Assembly: GCA_002049455.2 (NCBI GenBank) | Contig: KV918786.1 | Location: 62,001 to 126,000, forward strand | Direction of reading: 5' to 3' | Source: Porphyra umbilicalis | Lineage: Eukaryota > Rhodophyta > Bangiophyceae > Bangiales > Bangiaceae | DNA: 64,000 nucleotides | Shown: piece by piece, positions 20,951-32,794 of the stretch | Layout of the letters: each line of letters begins with the position of its first letter | Numbering within the stretch: the stretch's first letter is position 1 | Notes under the pieces: generated by a model | Database searches by the model: none | The model's input: only the letters and a program-made list of their open reading frames with translations | Told to the model about the DNA's origin: nothing | Position numbers and translations under genes: made by a program

Positions 20951-22744
20951 GCAACAAAATGTCTGAGCAACCGAGCCACCTCAACCGCCATCTACAATTT
21001 CAACATCTAGATCTACTCGACGCTGCCCTAACTGTGCTCACCGGGGCGGAAAAATGCCGCCGCCTATTGGCAGCTCGTCGGGCCACGACAGCCGCTGTGC
21101 CGGGGGGTAGGGGGGCACGCAATACGCCCGCGTCAGCGTGGCACCGACCACGGACGACACGAGAGGGGACGCGAACCATGACAGTGGGCTCTCGAAGGGC
21201 AGCGGATCAAATTCGAGCGACCACAACAACATAGACAATGCTACCAATTCTGACTGGACGGGCTCGGGGGGACCGCCGCAGAGAGACTTGGACTAATTTG
21301 GATTATCGCAGCCAGTAAGCTCCTGAGACGACGACGAGTCCGTCCCCAATTAAATGCAACCCATCGACGGCAAAAACGAAGCTGAGCCGCCAGACGTCAG
21401 CATCCTCTTGGTCTAGGCGCTGCGAGAACACACGCCGGTCTCCATACATGATGACATGGACCACGGCGCAACGCTGAGCGGCCGGGTTTTGGAATGGTGC
21501 CAAGACCTGCGAGATGCAGAGACGTCGAGGTCGGTGATTGCCAGCCAAGGACACATTGTCGACCTCCCACGCTTTCACCTGCACTACAAGCGTTGGGTCG
21601 TCTCTTAGGTGCGTACGGCGAATGGAGGCGGAATGGGGCGCAAGCAGGCCAGCGCTTCCACGCGACTCTGCGAGCTGCTGAGTCGGCTACTGCCGGCGAG
21701 GTCCTCATAGGGCACCGCTCCCGGAACAAGACCGTGCTTTTGAAGGCCATCAGGAATGAGAAGCGGTGGACTATGGATGCTCTCGGCTGGCGGACGGCAC
21801 CGGTTGACATAGCAGGCAGGACGTACCACCTTCTTTGTCGCGAGGCACTCAATGCCGCGCTGGAGCTGTTACTCCAGGCACGTGAGGACCAGCTACAGTG
21901 GGACGCAAAGGGTCCTGACGACGCCAACACATGCGTGATCGGGCCCCTTTGACAATTTCGCGCTTTTTATGAGCGAGAAAGACGTGAACGACACGTTGCA
22001 GGCTGGCACCAAGGTCTTGGGCTTGGTCGCGTACTCCGCCAGCACGACTTTGACGGGGACCTGCGGTACGTCGCTTGCTTGATTCTTGTCTGCGGTTGTA
22101 CTTTCTGGGATTCTTGGGCTTGTGTTCATACCGGCCTCTTGGACTGCTGCAATGGCACGTCCGTCACACAAAACGCTGACACCGGTCCCATTGCGGTGCT
22201 ATCTTAGATGCCTGCTGCTCCCCTCTGCTGCCGTCGTTGGACAGCCGTCTTTGCGTACCCTGTTTGACTCTGTGTGATGAACATCCGTGCCAAGCGCTAC
22301 CACTTAGTGACGTTCGGATACATCCCGATGATACGACACATGTACGAACCACGCGCCAAGCACGAGACATCCGCGACAATAGCCGAACTGTTCCAGTGCT
22401 CCTTGTTCTTCAGCTTCCGCCGCTGCATGGAGGCGACCCTCGTCGGGTGCTCGTTTCTACTGGCGGACGGGAAGACGATAAACGTATCGCCCTGCCTGCT
22501 GCTGCACTCAGGATACAACATGGAGGAACGCAGTTTGATCTCCCGCAAGCACCATGGCAGCAAATACAACTACACGCCGTCCACGGCCGCCTTGGAGACG
22601 CTTGCGGGACGCGGAGGCTTGAACCAGCTAGAGTTGGACATGACTAAGACCGCCCTTCTCAACTGGATGGCGCGCAGATGCTTCGATCATTTCAACTGCC
22701 GCGGAGTTGCTGCGAGTGCAGCAACTCCGCGCCAGTTGAAATGA
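20917..22744 (+). pseudogene. Degenerate TNP2/Plavaka-like transposase gene
   Basis: DNA-transposon transposase of the large fungal/algal TNP2-Plavaka-like group, by motif order rather than a database match. The gene starts at 20917 with a small C2H2-like finger (CPCCTRNK...HLQFQH), followed by a Ser/Asp-rich linker and helical coding (RVLEWCQDLRDAETS). It then has RTYHLLCREALNAALELLLQ and WDAKGPDDANTCVIGP, and finally RAKRYHLVTFGYIP at 22300, corresponding to the family motif that ends in a hydrophobic GYIP segment. A frameshift is needed at the CCCC run near 21946 (so that GP reads on into FDNFALFMSEKDV) and another near 22274; a GTACGT donor follows at about 22064. A large hairpin at 22681-22750 truncates the frame. 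This is decayed mobile DNA. Confidence 0.5.
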
Positions 22745-22750
22745 TCGAAG
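22681..22750. repeat. Near-perfect 33-bp hairpin with a 4-nt loop
   Basis: The arm at 22681-22713, which begins CTTCGATCATTTCAACTG, is repeated in inverse at 22718-22750 with one mismatch in 33 bp; the loop is GAGT. It falls inside the degenerate transposase frame and duplicates, in reverse, the codons just read (CFDHFNC), ending the open frame soon after. Confidence 0.95.
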
Positions 22751-24525
22751 AAACGATGCGCAGACGCTGCCGGGCACCCGTTTTAGGAGGATTGGCGGGA
22801 CAGGGCTCAGGTTGCAAGCATTTCGAGCAGGTGACAGGACTTGACCGACTCCCCGTGAGATTGCCACTTTGTTCATGGCTTGAACGCTCACTAGATACGA
22901 ATGACCATGATACCTCTGTTCTGATCTTGCATATTGGCGTCATCTTACGATGCGTGCGACCACTGCGCGTGGCGTGTTCCACCAACGACTCCGACGTGAC
23001 GCAAATCAGCTCCAACATAAGCAGCCGCTCGCTCACTGTTCTTTTTCATCGCTTTACGCGACAGGTTGACGCCGTTGGCCTTTCCAGGAGGTTGTGGCAG
23101 AAAAAACAGCGCGGAATAAGTCCCTTCAATAGCACCGTAAACACAAACGAGAAGGACGTGAGGGGTCAACGTACTGAGAGAACCCAGGCGGTGCAAAGGC
23201 GCGCCAAAACCGGGACTCGGAAGGGACGCCAAGACTTGGATGGCGAGAAAGACGAGAAGGTGGCAGGCGAGACATGATGACGTGCTAATCGGGGCGAAAC
23301 AGACGGTAGAAGAGAGGCGAAACAGGAGCCCTTGTCCCAAAAAAGAGGGCTACTTAGGAGGGGCAGCCGTCTCGTAATTCGGCATTGCAAAGTACGGGGG
23401 CGTCCCACACGACTTGAGGGCCCGGACTAAGTACGGGACTTAGACCGTACCGAATGCAACAGAGTCTTTCCAACGAGGTGCACATGTACACGGAGTTTCT
23501 CGAGACGCAGCGTAGACTAGTCGAGAGGGCCTTAGCTGCGTACTTGCGGACCGCCAACAAGCGCTTCATTCAGGCATGCTTGTCAGATGTCGTGCCCCAC
23601 ATAGCTCCAGTGTGAGTGTGGGTGACGACTCTTTGACGGTGACAACAGAGACGAGAGGGGAAAGTTCTGGGATTCGGCGACATGGGACGACTCGTTGTCG
23701 GACGGCCCATCGGCAAGCGCTCACGCCGACGGTTCGTTCGCGCAGGTGCACCCATTCCCATCACATTCTACCCATGTGCGCGTGCTTGCCTGCTGTCGCT
23801 CTGTTGCCTTTTTGTTTCCCACTATGCAGGTATTTTGTTGCCCCTGGCGAACTACACACGACTGTACAAAGCCCAGAGGACCACCGCGCCATGCCCTTTC
23901 TTCTTTTCGCAGTTGCAGGTATCCTCGCGCCTTCTTTCGGTCTGTGGAACCACTACGCCCTCACTTGCAAAGCACCCTCGCATGCTATGCGGCATTCTGC
24001 CACCCTCAATGATGAATAACAGGCTGCGTCCTCCTCTGCAGCACGCACGACGGCTGCTCCCCGCCCGTCTCCTTCGTCTCCCCCCCATCCTCGCCCACCA
24101 CCCGCCATCAGCGCCGCGCCCGGCCGTGGCCGCCTTGACGGCGACCGCTGCGGCCGCAGCGACCGGCCAAGAATCCCTGGAGTGCGTATTTGGGGGCGCA
24201 CTCTACCGTGCCCGCTGGCGCTGCCGCCGCCACATCACACACTGTGCACCGGACGGCGGCGCGAAGGGCGTGGGCCCGCACACGACGGCGACGTCGCTTG
24301 GAGGACGGCCACGGCTACCAGCTGCCGGTTCTCGGGGTGCGTCCGGGGGGGGGGCGCGCGGGAATCCTTATTGGCGCTCCCGCCGCCACGGCACGCGGAG
24401 TGACTGACCGGCGCGCCACGCGGGGGGACGCGCTTTCAGATACACCCACCACGAGAGGGGAGCCAGAAAGTGCGCGCTTCTTTGTGAATGTGATTGTAAA
24501 CCCGTGAGCGGTCAGCCCCCTCTCT
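22751..24525. other. No confident gene
   Basis: Contains scattered open frames. The minus strand at 22945-23340 has a hydrophobic stretch (HLLVFLAIQVLASLPSPGF), and the plus strand from 24050 to 24510 becomes GC-rich with Ala/Arg-rich frames that could be a gene fragment. The G-run at about 24348-24356 breaks those frames. No domain is recognised. Confidence 0.3.
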
Positions 24526-25234
24526 TTATCTATGTGAAGCAGCTAGCATGCGCACAATGCAGTCGAATGCGTGTCTTAGCGCGCTTTGGAGGCCGTGACA
24601 GGGACCGTGGAGTCGCCCAGATATGAGAAGGCTGTGAGTCAGTGAGGTAGGCGCGTCCTTCATTGCACATTGCTCGTCTGACAGTCCTAACAGAACATAG
24701 TGTACCGCGCGCTTTTTTTCCAAGCTGAGCCTGACCGCCATCCTGAACAACGCGGTGTCTGGTAGGCATACCTGCCACTGTCTCATCAAGACCTCCCGGC
24801 TCTGACGCCAGTGGAGCAAGCAGAGGCGTACCATGACGGTCTCAGTCTGAAATAAGGCGCAATCGCGGTCGCCCAAGAATTTCTGTCGGCTCAGATAGTT
24901 CGATGGTATCATCAGAGTGAAGATGAGGCTTGACTCCGGGTTTGAGAACATCCGCGAAGCAGGGAGCTCCTTCGAACAAGACTTGATAAATTATCATGTC
25001 GGCAGTGTGCGCTCTGGCACCCCGTAAATGCACAAAGGACCTCAGCGTCGCTGTGCGTCCATTAACTCTCAGGATGAGGTCGTTTACGCATGTTGAACGG
25101 ACCGTCAAAAATGGAGAGTATACTCGGGAAGGTGCACTGACGGCAAATGCGAAGGTAAGCTGCAGTGCGGACCATGTGTGACAATACCGCGGCCAGACTG
25201 TGAAAAGGACCAGGATGCTAGAACTGAGCCGCAT
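24526..25234 (-). CDS. Unrecognised two-part gene
   Basis: Two overlapping minus-strand frames look coding: 25234-24842 (MRLSSSILVLFTVWPRY..., then LRSFVHLRGARAHTADMIIY) and 24951-24526 (TVMVRLCLLHWRQSREVLMR..., AVRLSLEKKRAVHYVLLGLS). A GT-AG intron or a frameshift around 24850 would fuse them; TTATTTCAG at about 24850 is a plausible acceptor. The first ~38 residues are hydrophobic and might be a signal sequence. No family is recognised. Confidence 0.33.
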
Positions 25235-25425
25235 TCTATCATAAGCGTTAGCGGCCTACGGATGGGATGAGCCACGGCGCGGCGCCGTGGTGGCCCGCAG
25301 GCACGCATGACGCCCCTACGTTCTGAAACCTCGGGTCCTGCCAACGCGCCTGCCATCTTGGCCCTCAAGAAAGGGAGACGACCGTTGGAATGAAGGAATC
25401 AAAAACCAAAAGTATGATGTCTCCA

Positions 25426-25680
25426 TCATCGTTCCAGAGTGCGTATTTCTGCAATTACATGAGCCGAGCTGACGCTCAGGGTTCCGTCCCACATAGACGA
25501 ATGTGTCTTGAGCATGTCGCGAATCTGCTTGCGCAGGTACTCAGGAGCCTCACTGAGGTCGAGGTCCTGGAGTGGGTCACGACTAGTGTCGGCCGATGAA
25601 GTATCAGCTCCATCCTTCGGACTCTTGACATCCAAGACGGCGGATAACATCGGCCTCTGGTAGGGTTCCGCGAACCCCAA
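25426..25680 (-). pseudogene. Ty3/gypsy-like polyprotein fragment (protease-RT linker)
   Basis: The 84-codon frame includes LRKQIRDMLKTHSSMWDGTL. This matches the pattern found in Ty3/gypsy polyproteins just before reverse transcriptase: a helix ending in (L)xxHxxMWDG(x)L, followed by the ATEHRI segment. No reverse transcriptase follows within the window, so it is a remnant. The similarity is by eye to the family pattern only. Confidence 0.4.
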
Positions 25681-25702
25681 AGTTGAGCTCTTCCGAACGC
25701 TA

Positions 25703-26168
25703 ACGCCCGTTTGCGTGGCTCAGATTTGTCCGTACGGCAGCCGTTCCGGAGATACAGAGTGTCGATGAGAGAGAAAAAGTGCCTCCAGGCTGTCAGAATC
25801 GGCTACTTTCCCAGAGAGAAAATAATTTGTTCTCTGTTCTGAAGAAATACTGCAACCATAACGAACTTGCTTCAGAAGCAATTAAGGGGGCCTCTCTCAC
25901 ATGCCCCACAGACGCGTTTTTTCATAATGGCCGGACGACTACGGAATCCAGCTCAATCGATAGCACGCAGACATTTGCCCATGCCTCCCCCCCTTCCCCC
26001 GTTTGCGCGGCTCAGATTTACCCTTCCCCGTTTGCGCGGCTGAGATTTGTCCGTAGGGCAGCCGTTCTGGAGATACAAAGCGTCGACGAAAGAGGAGAAG
26101 TGCTCCCAGGCTATCAGAATCGGCTACTTTTCTAAAGAGAGAATCATTTGTTCTCTGTTTTGAGGATA
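25703..26168. repeat. Direct repeat of about 140 bp (two copies)
   Basis: Copies lie at about 25703-25842 and 26029-26168, 326 bp apart. Shared blocks include CTCAGATTTGTCCGTA/CTGAGATTTGTCCGTA, GGCAGCCGTTC, TATCAGAATCGGCTACTTT and CATTTGTTCTCTGTT-type sequence. Between them lies TTTGCGCGGCT(C/G)AGATTT, itself duplicated. They lie beside the Ty3-like fragment and may be decayed terminal repeats or a tandem duplication. Confidence 0.7.
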
Positions 26169-26344
26169 GATGATTGTGGCGTGGTCTTAGATACCGGGGG
26201 GGAGGCGGCCCTCTCCCCCGAACCCCCCCCACGGACCCCCCCCACCCCGGCACCCGGCGGCCGGGGGGGAGGCGGCCCTCCCCCCCGGACCCATCCACCC
26301 CGCCACCCGGCGGCACCACTACCCCGCTACCCACCAGCCGGTGG

Positions 26345-26525
26345 GAAGGCTTCCTCGCGCAGCGCCCCTCGCGGTATCGCTGGCGTGCGGACCGACTCCC
26401 TCGCGCTGCGCCGCTCGCCGTGGCGGTGGCGTTCGGACCGACGCCTTCGCGATGCGCTGCTCGCCGTGGCGCTGGGATTCGGACCGACGCCCTTGTGCTG
26501 CGCTGCTCGCCGTCAGGAGCTGCTC
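26345..26525. repeat. 46-bp minisatellite, about 3.5 copies
   Basis: The block GGACCGAC recurs at 26389, 26435 and 26481 with a spacing of exactly 46 bp; each unit contains GCGCTGCTCGCCGTGGCG-like sequence. The units differ by several substitutions. Because 46 is not a multiple of three, the reading frame changes between copies, arguing against a coding role. Confidence 0.85.
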
Positions 26526-27935
26526 CGGGCGCTGGATCCTGGTCCTTAGAATGTAACGCCGTGCAATGCCCTTCAGATCTGGGGCATCCCACGAATGTAG
26601 CTCCGAGGCCGCACGCGGCGTTGCGATTGGCTGGTTTCGAAATTCGAATAACGGACACACAAGTGGCCTACCGAGAGCTTTAACATAATGGACAGCCGGG
26701 CACCCGTGGCTCAGCTTCTGCATAAGAAGACGACAGCGTTCTTGCGAACCTCCTCCTTCTTCGAGCCTTCGGGTGTTTTCCTTGGTGACCGTGTCACCGG
26801 GCGAGAGTAGAGCAGGGCGCTTGGGCGAGTTCCCTCAGCTGGGCAGGTGTCCCCATCTGTTTCAGTGGGCTGGGGTGACACGTAGTTTCATGCGACACTT
26901 AGTTGTGTCTCAGAAGCCAACCTTGGGTGGCTCTCGTGGCACCGCATGTCGAGGTGTGAGCGGGCTGGCTCGTGATCACCGTTCATGTCCATGAGGCGTT
27001 GGCAACAAGCTTTCGTGGATGTAGCAAACCACGGCGAGGAGCAAGTACCAGCTTAATCGCCGCCGCGGCGCACTCTTGTTTTCCAAAGAAGACGAAGATT
27101 GCGCTCCGCGGCCGCTTGAGAAAAAAGATAAACGGCCGGATGAGAGATGGTGCATTCGAAGAAGCGCAACTGTCAGAGCCAAGACGCTTGATACTCTCCG
27201 CCGATTGTGGCCCGACTCTATGCGGCCCAGCACGGCCCCGGGAATGACGCGACAGCGCACGGGTGTACGGCGCCGCTTTCGCCCCTGATTTCTCGAAACG
27301 CCCGCATGTGTGCTCCAGCCGTCCACTGCGGCACGATTCTCATACCGCCTACGAAGGAGGTCCTGATGAGACCAAGATGAACTGAGTGGCGCATTCTGAC
27401 CATGGCCACGAGCCAACGAGAAAACCCTTGATTTTCTGGGTCCCCCAGATCGGGACGGATCGGCGCCCCTCCACGACTACCGCCGCCCGGGCGGTTACGC
27501 CCGGGCGGGCCTGTAAGAGTCCGCGACCGCCCAATCGAGAGTCACCATCCTCGGATCTCACCGGGACTGTTTGAATCTCGCGTTGGAGGTATGTAGCATA
27601 TCTTCGCCCGGAATGGACAAATTGCCACAGGTAGCCCCCATGACTGGCTAAAGCCCACATACTGTGCCAATTGGCCTGTGGCATGCCCTTTGGGGGATTA
27701 CTTCCGCATTGTTCATTTTTGTTTGTTTGTTTGCTTGCCTGTCTTATCTGTCTGCCGGCACTCATTACGATCGCTTGTGATCGGACGGTCGATCGACCAG
27801 TGCCCGCATTTACATTAAATCACCAAGGGTCCGGGGTCGCCGTCGTGGGCACCACCCGGCTCCCCATCGGATGCCCTTCTACAAAAGGTCTTTCTTCCTC
27901 GCCGCGACGGCGATAGAACTCGCTTTATTGCTTGG
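26526..27935. other. No confident gene
   Basis: Mixed-composition DNA. A plus-strand frame at 27076-27288 (FSKEDEDCAPRPLEKKDKRP) and minus-strand frames around 27000-27760 are open but short, overlapping and without domains. A GC-rich palindromic block GCCCGGGCGGTTACGCCCGGGC occurs near 27485-27510. Confidence 0.3.
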
Positions 27936-28556
27936 CTACGGTCGGTCCCAATACACTGATAATTGAACCAACGTTGTTAATACCACAAACAGCCACTCGT
28001 ACCACAGGTCGTAGAGCCGCCCATCCACAACCCGCGAGAGGTGGGCCATACGGGCGCCAGTGTCAGATAAACAGACCTCTATCGTGGTCAGTGTCATGGG
28101 GGATGCTCGAGCCTCCTGAAAACCGAGTAGAATAGCAGTCAGGCTCAGCGCTCCGCCGAAAAATACCCGTACCCGATTGAACTTGGCATCGCCCAGGCCA
28201 ACGGATGCCAGCAGCCCGACCTGCTTGGCGGCAGTCGGGCGCCGTGGGTGTCTCCGACTGCCCCGTGGGCGTGTTGCAACCGGATTGAAGCGTATATCCA
28301 TCGCAAAGCGTTTGTTTCTCTGGCTCCTCCGCACTGTCGTTTTCAGCAACTTCGCGGGCTGCCCAATGTATTCGTCGAAACGCCCTTTGGCGTGTCGCAC
28401 CGACACCGCAGATGGACAGGCTTTTGACAAGATGGCTTTTAAAACCCGTTTTTTTGTCCAGAGCTGCTGGATCTGTCGGCGTTCGCGCCTCGCCCAGGCA
28501 CTCAATGAACTGACTGACTACTGCGCTGCTCGCACAAACTGGACCCTCTTCCATTA
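27936..28556 (-). CDS. Unrecognised ORF pair, one with hydrophobic tail
   Basis: One minus-strand frame starts MEEGPVCASSAVVSQFIECL near 28556; another, 28505-27936, is basic at first and then contains two hydrophobic stretches (RVFFGGALSLTAILLGF and WYEWLFVVLTTLVQLSVYW). An intron or frameshift between them would give a protein with a soluble front and two membrane helices. No family is recognised; a mobile-element fragment is equally possible. Confidence 0.3.
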
Positions 28557-29063
28557 GCTTCCGTTGCAAATTTACTGATTTATTGGCTCATTGGTCGGTT
28601 CATGTTGCTGAAGCGGATGTTGCGGATCCAGTTTTCGTGAGAAGCACAATAGGCCAGGACCACTGAGAATTGGCAGGGTGGGAGGGGGGCCCAAACCCTC
28701 ATCCGCCGCCACACCCTTCGAAGCTCGAGGCTCGGAGGTCCCCGCCGGCCCGGTCTCACCCACTGTAGTGGGCACCCACGGCGCCTTCGGCGCACCACTC
28801 GGCAAGAGGGAGGGTGAAGCGTCCAGCGCCAGCCCGCCAGAAACCGCGGCAGGGCTCTTCCTGGGCGCAGATAGTGGAACGGAAGAGGTGGGGTGAATAG
28901 AGGGCGCCGAAGCGTGCATCACTCACAAACCCAACTTCGCTTCCTCACTTGTCAGGGCGTTTGGATCTGCGTCACTGGGCACACCGCTGTGCGACGCCGA
29001 GCCCATCTTGACCTCCTGCGCCACAAAAGCGTTTCCCTTCTGGTACCGGTCAACAGACGAGTT
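28557..29063. other. No confident gene
   Basis: The minus strand is open at 28572-28922 with a Ser/Pro/Ala-rich reading (MMHASAPSIHPTSSVPLSAP) of low complexity. No domain and no splice logic support it as a gene. Confidence 0.3.
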
Positions 29064-29687
29064 TTAGTGCCGTCGGAGACGGCATGAGGCGGGGTCGACG
29101 GAGGTGGCGGCTGGCACCTCAGCCAACCAGCCGGTCCGCGGCCTCTCCAGAGCAAGCACCCTCCCTATGTCTGACCGTCCCGACGTGACAGCAGCCGTGC
29201 CGATATGTGTGGCGCCGTCGGAAGACGGGGGACATGGAGGAACAGCCACATCGGCACTTGACGCGCCCGCCGGCAACCCGAGCCTCAACCCGAGGCCTGG
29301 TGATGTCATCTTTGAGCCGGACGACCAATCTGGGTCCAATCTCGGGCCGCGCGCCATCGAAAGGAGGCCGGGGGGAAGGGGGGATGGCGCGGCAGTCCCG
29401 AGAAACCAAAGGGCTGGCGTGGCAGGCCCCGCCGCGTCCGCAGCCGTCGCCACCGCCGCACCGCTGAAATGGCCAGCCCGCCGGCGCCGATGGTACTCCG
29501 TGGAGGCCCACGGGCCACAATCTCCGTGAGTAATGCCGAAAGCGTCCATGAAGCTGTTGCCCATGACCCGACAAATGGGCAGGGCGGCGACAGCCCCGAA
29601 TGCCGTCTCCTCGTTCTTCTCATCATCTATCGCTCGTGCGGTAGCGTGCCTGCTTCGCTGAGATAGGGTCGCTGACGCGGGAGGCAA
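29064..29687 (-). CDS. Hypothetical protein, about 207 codons
   Basis: The minus-strand frame has balanced composition (KNEETAFGAVAALPICRVMG, then FMDAFGITHGDCGPWAS) followed by an Ala/Pro/Ser-rich half. There is no ATG at its upstream limit, so the start would be internal or in another exon. No domain is recognised. Confidence 0.3.
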   Translation of the reverse strand: MPPASATLSQRSRHATARAIDDEKNEETAFGAVAALPICRVMGNSFMDAFGITHGDCGPWASTEYHRRRRAGHFSGAAVATAADAAGPATPALWFLGTAAPSPLPPGLLSMARGPRLDPDWSSGSKMTSPGLGLRLGLPAGASSADVAVPPCPPSSDGATHIGTAAVTSGRSDIGRVLALERPRTGWLAEVPAATSVDPASCRLRRH

Positions 29688-30754
29688 TGAAATGTCAGCA
29701 CTTTTGTAAGTAAAGCTTCTTGCAGCTCAGCAGACAATGAGACACTGCAGGATTGCAACAAAAATGGACGCTGTTAGTGTTGCTGCAGTTTACCGCCCGA
29801 GCCGAAATCAGTCGAATGGGTTCTCATTAAGCCATCCAAATCATATCCAAGTTGTGATCACGATGGCGTGCCAAGCGGATGGGCGACAGTTGACCATAAG
29901 CAGAAGAACTCAGAGTAGCTGATATACGCAATCAGAGAGCGTAGCGGCGCTGTCCGGTCTCTACCATCGCGTAGCATGGCTGTACAGGGGTGCTCCTAGG
30001 TCAGATGATTGGTCCGGCTCCGGCGGACCCGTGTTGGGGCTGATAGGGGCGGGGGGAGGGGGACTCGACTGGGCTGACAGTGTAGAGACGATAGGCCGCG
30101 CCAGAGGCAGTCTTGCGCCCGGCCGACGAGCTGGCGAGCAACACGCTCTGCCAAATAGCCAATTTCCCCACCAGTGGCCATCACAGCCTCTGCCGGCCGC
30201 CCACGAATCCAGTCTTTCTCAGGAAAAATCTGCAATGCGATCATCTATTTTAAATCCAAAATAGTCACCGTAACTAAAAATACATTCCATGCATTTAGAC
30301 GCACAAGAAAAGGGGTTTCCCTGCTGTTCTAGACCTTGGTCGACGATGAGAAGCAGCAGAACTGATCTCCGTGGCATGGGTATCCAAGGAAAAAAAGTAA
30401 GCGCTCAAAGGGTTTTGTAGAGCTGAGATACACCTCGGTGCATTTCTGTCCTTCCAGAATTGCGCCGTTTTCTTCGTCGCCGCCGATCCGGAACGGGCTC
30501 TCACCAATTTCTTACGCAAGACACGGATTCATTCGATCTGGCATGTCACATAAATGCACTTTCTCACGGCCGGCTACGAGCATCACCTGCCGCCCACCAC
30601 CACCACCCATGTTAACCAACAGCCACAAATGTCGTCCAGACACTCCTGTAGCTCCGATGTTATGCATTTTTGTTGCCTAGCCACGTCAAGTTACCGTTTG
30701 CAGCGTCACAAGCGGCCACAGGAGTACGTCTTAGTCAGCACGGCCATCCAAGAG
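29688..30754. other. AT-richer region, nothing recognised
   Basis: Only short open frames on both strands. No repeat longer than about 15 bp, RNA gene or domain was seen. Confidence 0.35.
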
Positions 30755-31435
30755 TCACTCGTAGGGCTCGGCCCCCGCCAGATCGCTTCCCGGCATCGGG
30801 ACAGAGCGATTGTCCACGATTTCAGCCGCCGCTGCCGCAGCGGCCGCCAGTCCATCGCCCGGAACGAGCACGCGCCGGGGATGGGAGGGAGCGACTGCGA
30901 GCAGCGGAAGAACGGGGGGCGAGGGCGGCTGCGACGACGGGAACGGCGTCCGCCCCAGCACCAGCTGAGGATCCGGCGCCGGCAGTGGGGCATCCTCGGG
31001 GAGGATGATGGACAAGGGGGAGTGCAGAGCCCGAAGAAACGAGGATGATGGCTGTTTTTTCATCCTACAAAATATTAAATCACCCAAACTTTGCTTGTTA
31101 TAGGATGAGCAGAAGGAAATACGAAAACGAGAAGAACGATGTACGAGCCAAACATCACTCGAGAAAATTGCCGGTGGAGTGCATGCAAATGGATACATTT
31201 TCGGAGGCAAGAGCGGCGTCCACCGAAGCCGAAAGCGGAGCGGGCGGGGGGGGGGGGGAGGTGGGTCGGTCGGGGAGGCGCGCAAGGTTGGCGGTAGGAG
31301 GTCGTTGACGGCCTGTGTTGAGCGGGCGCCGCCCCAGAAGAATGGTAACACAAGGCAGACGTACTGCTTCGCAAAGGACACTGGTATGAGGGCAGGGGGG
31401 GGGGGAGCGCGTGGGAAGGGGATAATGCCGTACAC
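30755..31435 (-). CDS. Pro/Ser-rich ORF, doubtful
   Basis: A 226-codon minus-strand frame, Pro-rich in the middle, ending in a more natural segment (LPAPDPQLVLGRTPF ... DNRSVPMPGSDLAGAEPYE). The middle coincides with C-runs that open several frames at once. No domain is recognised. Confidence 0.2.
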   Translation of the reverse strand: MYGIIPFPRAPPPPALIPVSFAKQYVCLVLPFFWGGARSTQAVNDLLPPTLRASPTDPPPPPPRPLRFRLRWTPLLPPKMYPFACTPPAIFSSDVWLVHRSSRFRISFCSSYNKQSLGDLIFCRMKKQPSSSFLRALHSPLSIILPEDAPLPAPDPQLVLGRTPFPSSQPPSPPVLPLLAVAPSHPRRVLVPGDGLAAAAAAAAEIVDNRSVPMPGSDLAGAEPYE

Positions 31436-32794
31436 AACAGAGGCAAGAGGAAGGTGGTGGGGGGCGGGGAGGAAGACGGACGGTGGTGCCGGGGCGGGTT
31501 ACCAAAGGTATGGACACGCACGCAGGCGTGCACCCAGTGTTACAAGAATCGTGCTGCCAGCGAGGAGAAAAGTCCGAAGGTAGGCCAGTTCGGCCAATTC
31601 GGCGGAGTCGCTGTGGGCTGCCTGCACGCGCGGGCCCATGCCGATGACGTGAGATGACGGAATATTCAGCTCTACCAGCTGGATATCAGGCTGATGTTCC
31701 CTATGGGGGAAGGCCTGTGGTATCAATTGTACATAGCGCAGATAGCGGCCAGTGGCGGTGCAGCGGAGACGGGTGCCGGCCTCGGCTTTCGGCGCTGCGT
31801 TGAATTCTGCGGCGCACTTGAAGCGGCGTCCCCACCGTCAGATTTCGTGCTTCCAATGCGAGAGCAATTGTCTAACCAGTCTCGCTCAGGCCACTGCTCA
31901 TCCAAACAAATGCAGCACGAAGCTACAAGCTTTACTGTTGGCGCGACATTTACTTCGATGTAACCAGCTCACAGAAATTAGACTTTAACATTAAATGAGG
32001 CGCCACCACGCGAATGGCTCCCCAGTCCATGGACCCTCCATAAGACGGAACAGTAATTTCTGAAGGAAAACGAACTTGATACACATTTTATCGAATTGTC
32101 AAAGCAGCAAAAACTATCGTATTCTCGGTCCGTTCCTGCCGGCGACCTTGTAACCAATTCCGTTGGCACGCGCCACCAGTCAAGACACGTTGTCGGCGGC
32201 CCGGTCACAAGCACGTTGGCGGGTTGGGAGGACTGCCATCTCCGTGCAAGGAAGGCGCCGGGCCGGTGGCTGTACCGGGACTGGAGGGCCATTCGCGGTC
32301 CCATCAACCGGGAACTCTGGACGCACCGGCGCCTGGCGCAGGAAGTGCGCATCGTTTTTCATGCAGTCCTGAGAGCTTGAGAGTCGGGGAAGACACCTCT
32401 TCTGGAGCTGTCATCCGCGGGGTTGTTCGGTCGGACAACATGATGAAGGAGCCTGGGACCGCGTCGCCAGTCCTCGCAACGCTGGCAGTTGTTGTTTTTT
32501 CGCGTCGACCGAGGCTCTCGCGCCACTCACGCTCTGAGATTCACAGCGCCTTGGAAAAGTTTCAAAGCTGCTTGAAGGTCGCCCAGACATCCTTCAGAGA
32601 GCCCCGAAAACTAAAAACACCAAGTGAGGGGTGCTACTAAAGTAGTTGAACTCATGCAGTAGGGGCTACAAACGCCTCGGGGCGCTCTTCCATGGATGGC
32701 CGCTGCGTGGCAGCCGCCGTCCCCGACGGGCGCCTCCCCCCACGCCGTCCCCGTCGACCGGCAGTCGCGCCCTTGCACGCCACCTGCCGCTGCG
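31436..32794. other. No confident gene
   Basis: Mostly short frames. The sequence changes to very GC-rich at about 32680, where the ankyrin gene's 3' end begins. Confidence 0.35.

Noticed and set aside
27485-27510. GC palindrome GCCCGGGCGG...CCGCCCGGGC considered as a bacterial-type terminator
   Set aside because: No T-run follows, no gene ends just upstream, and the setting is eukaryotic.
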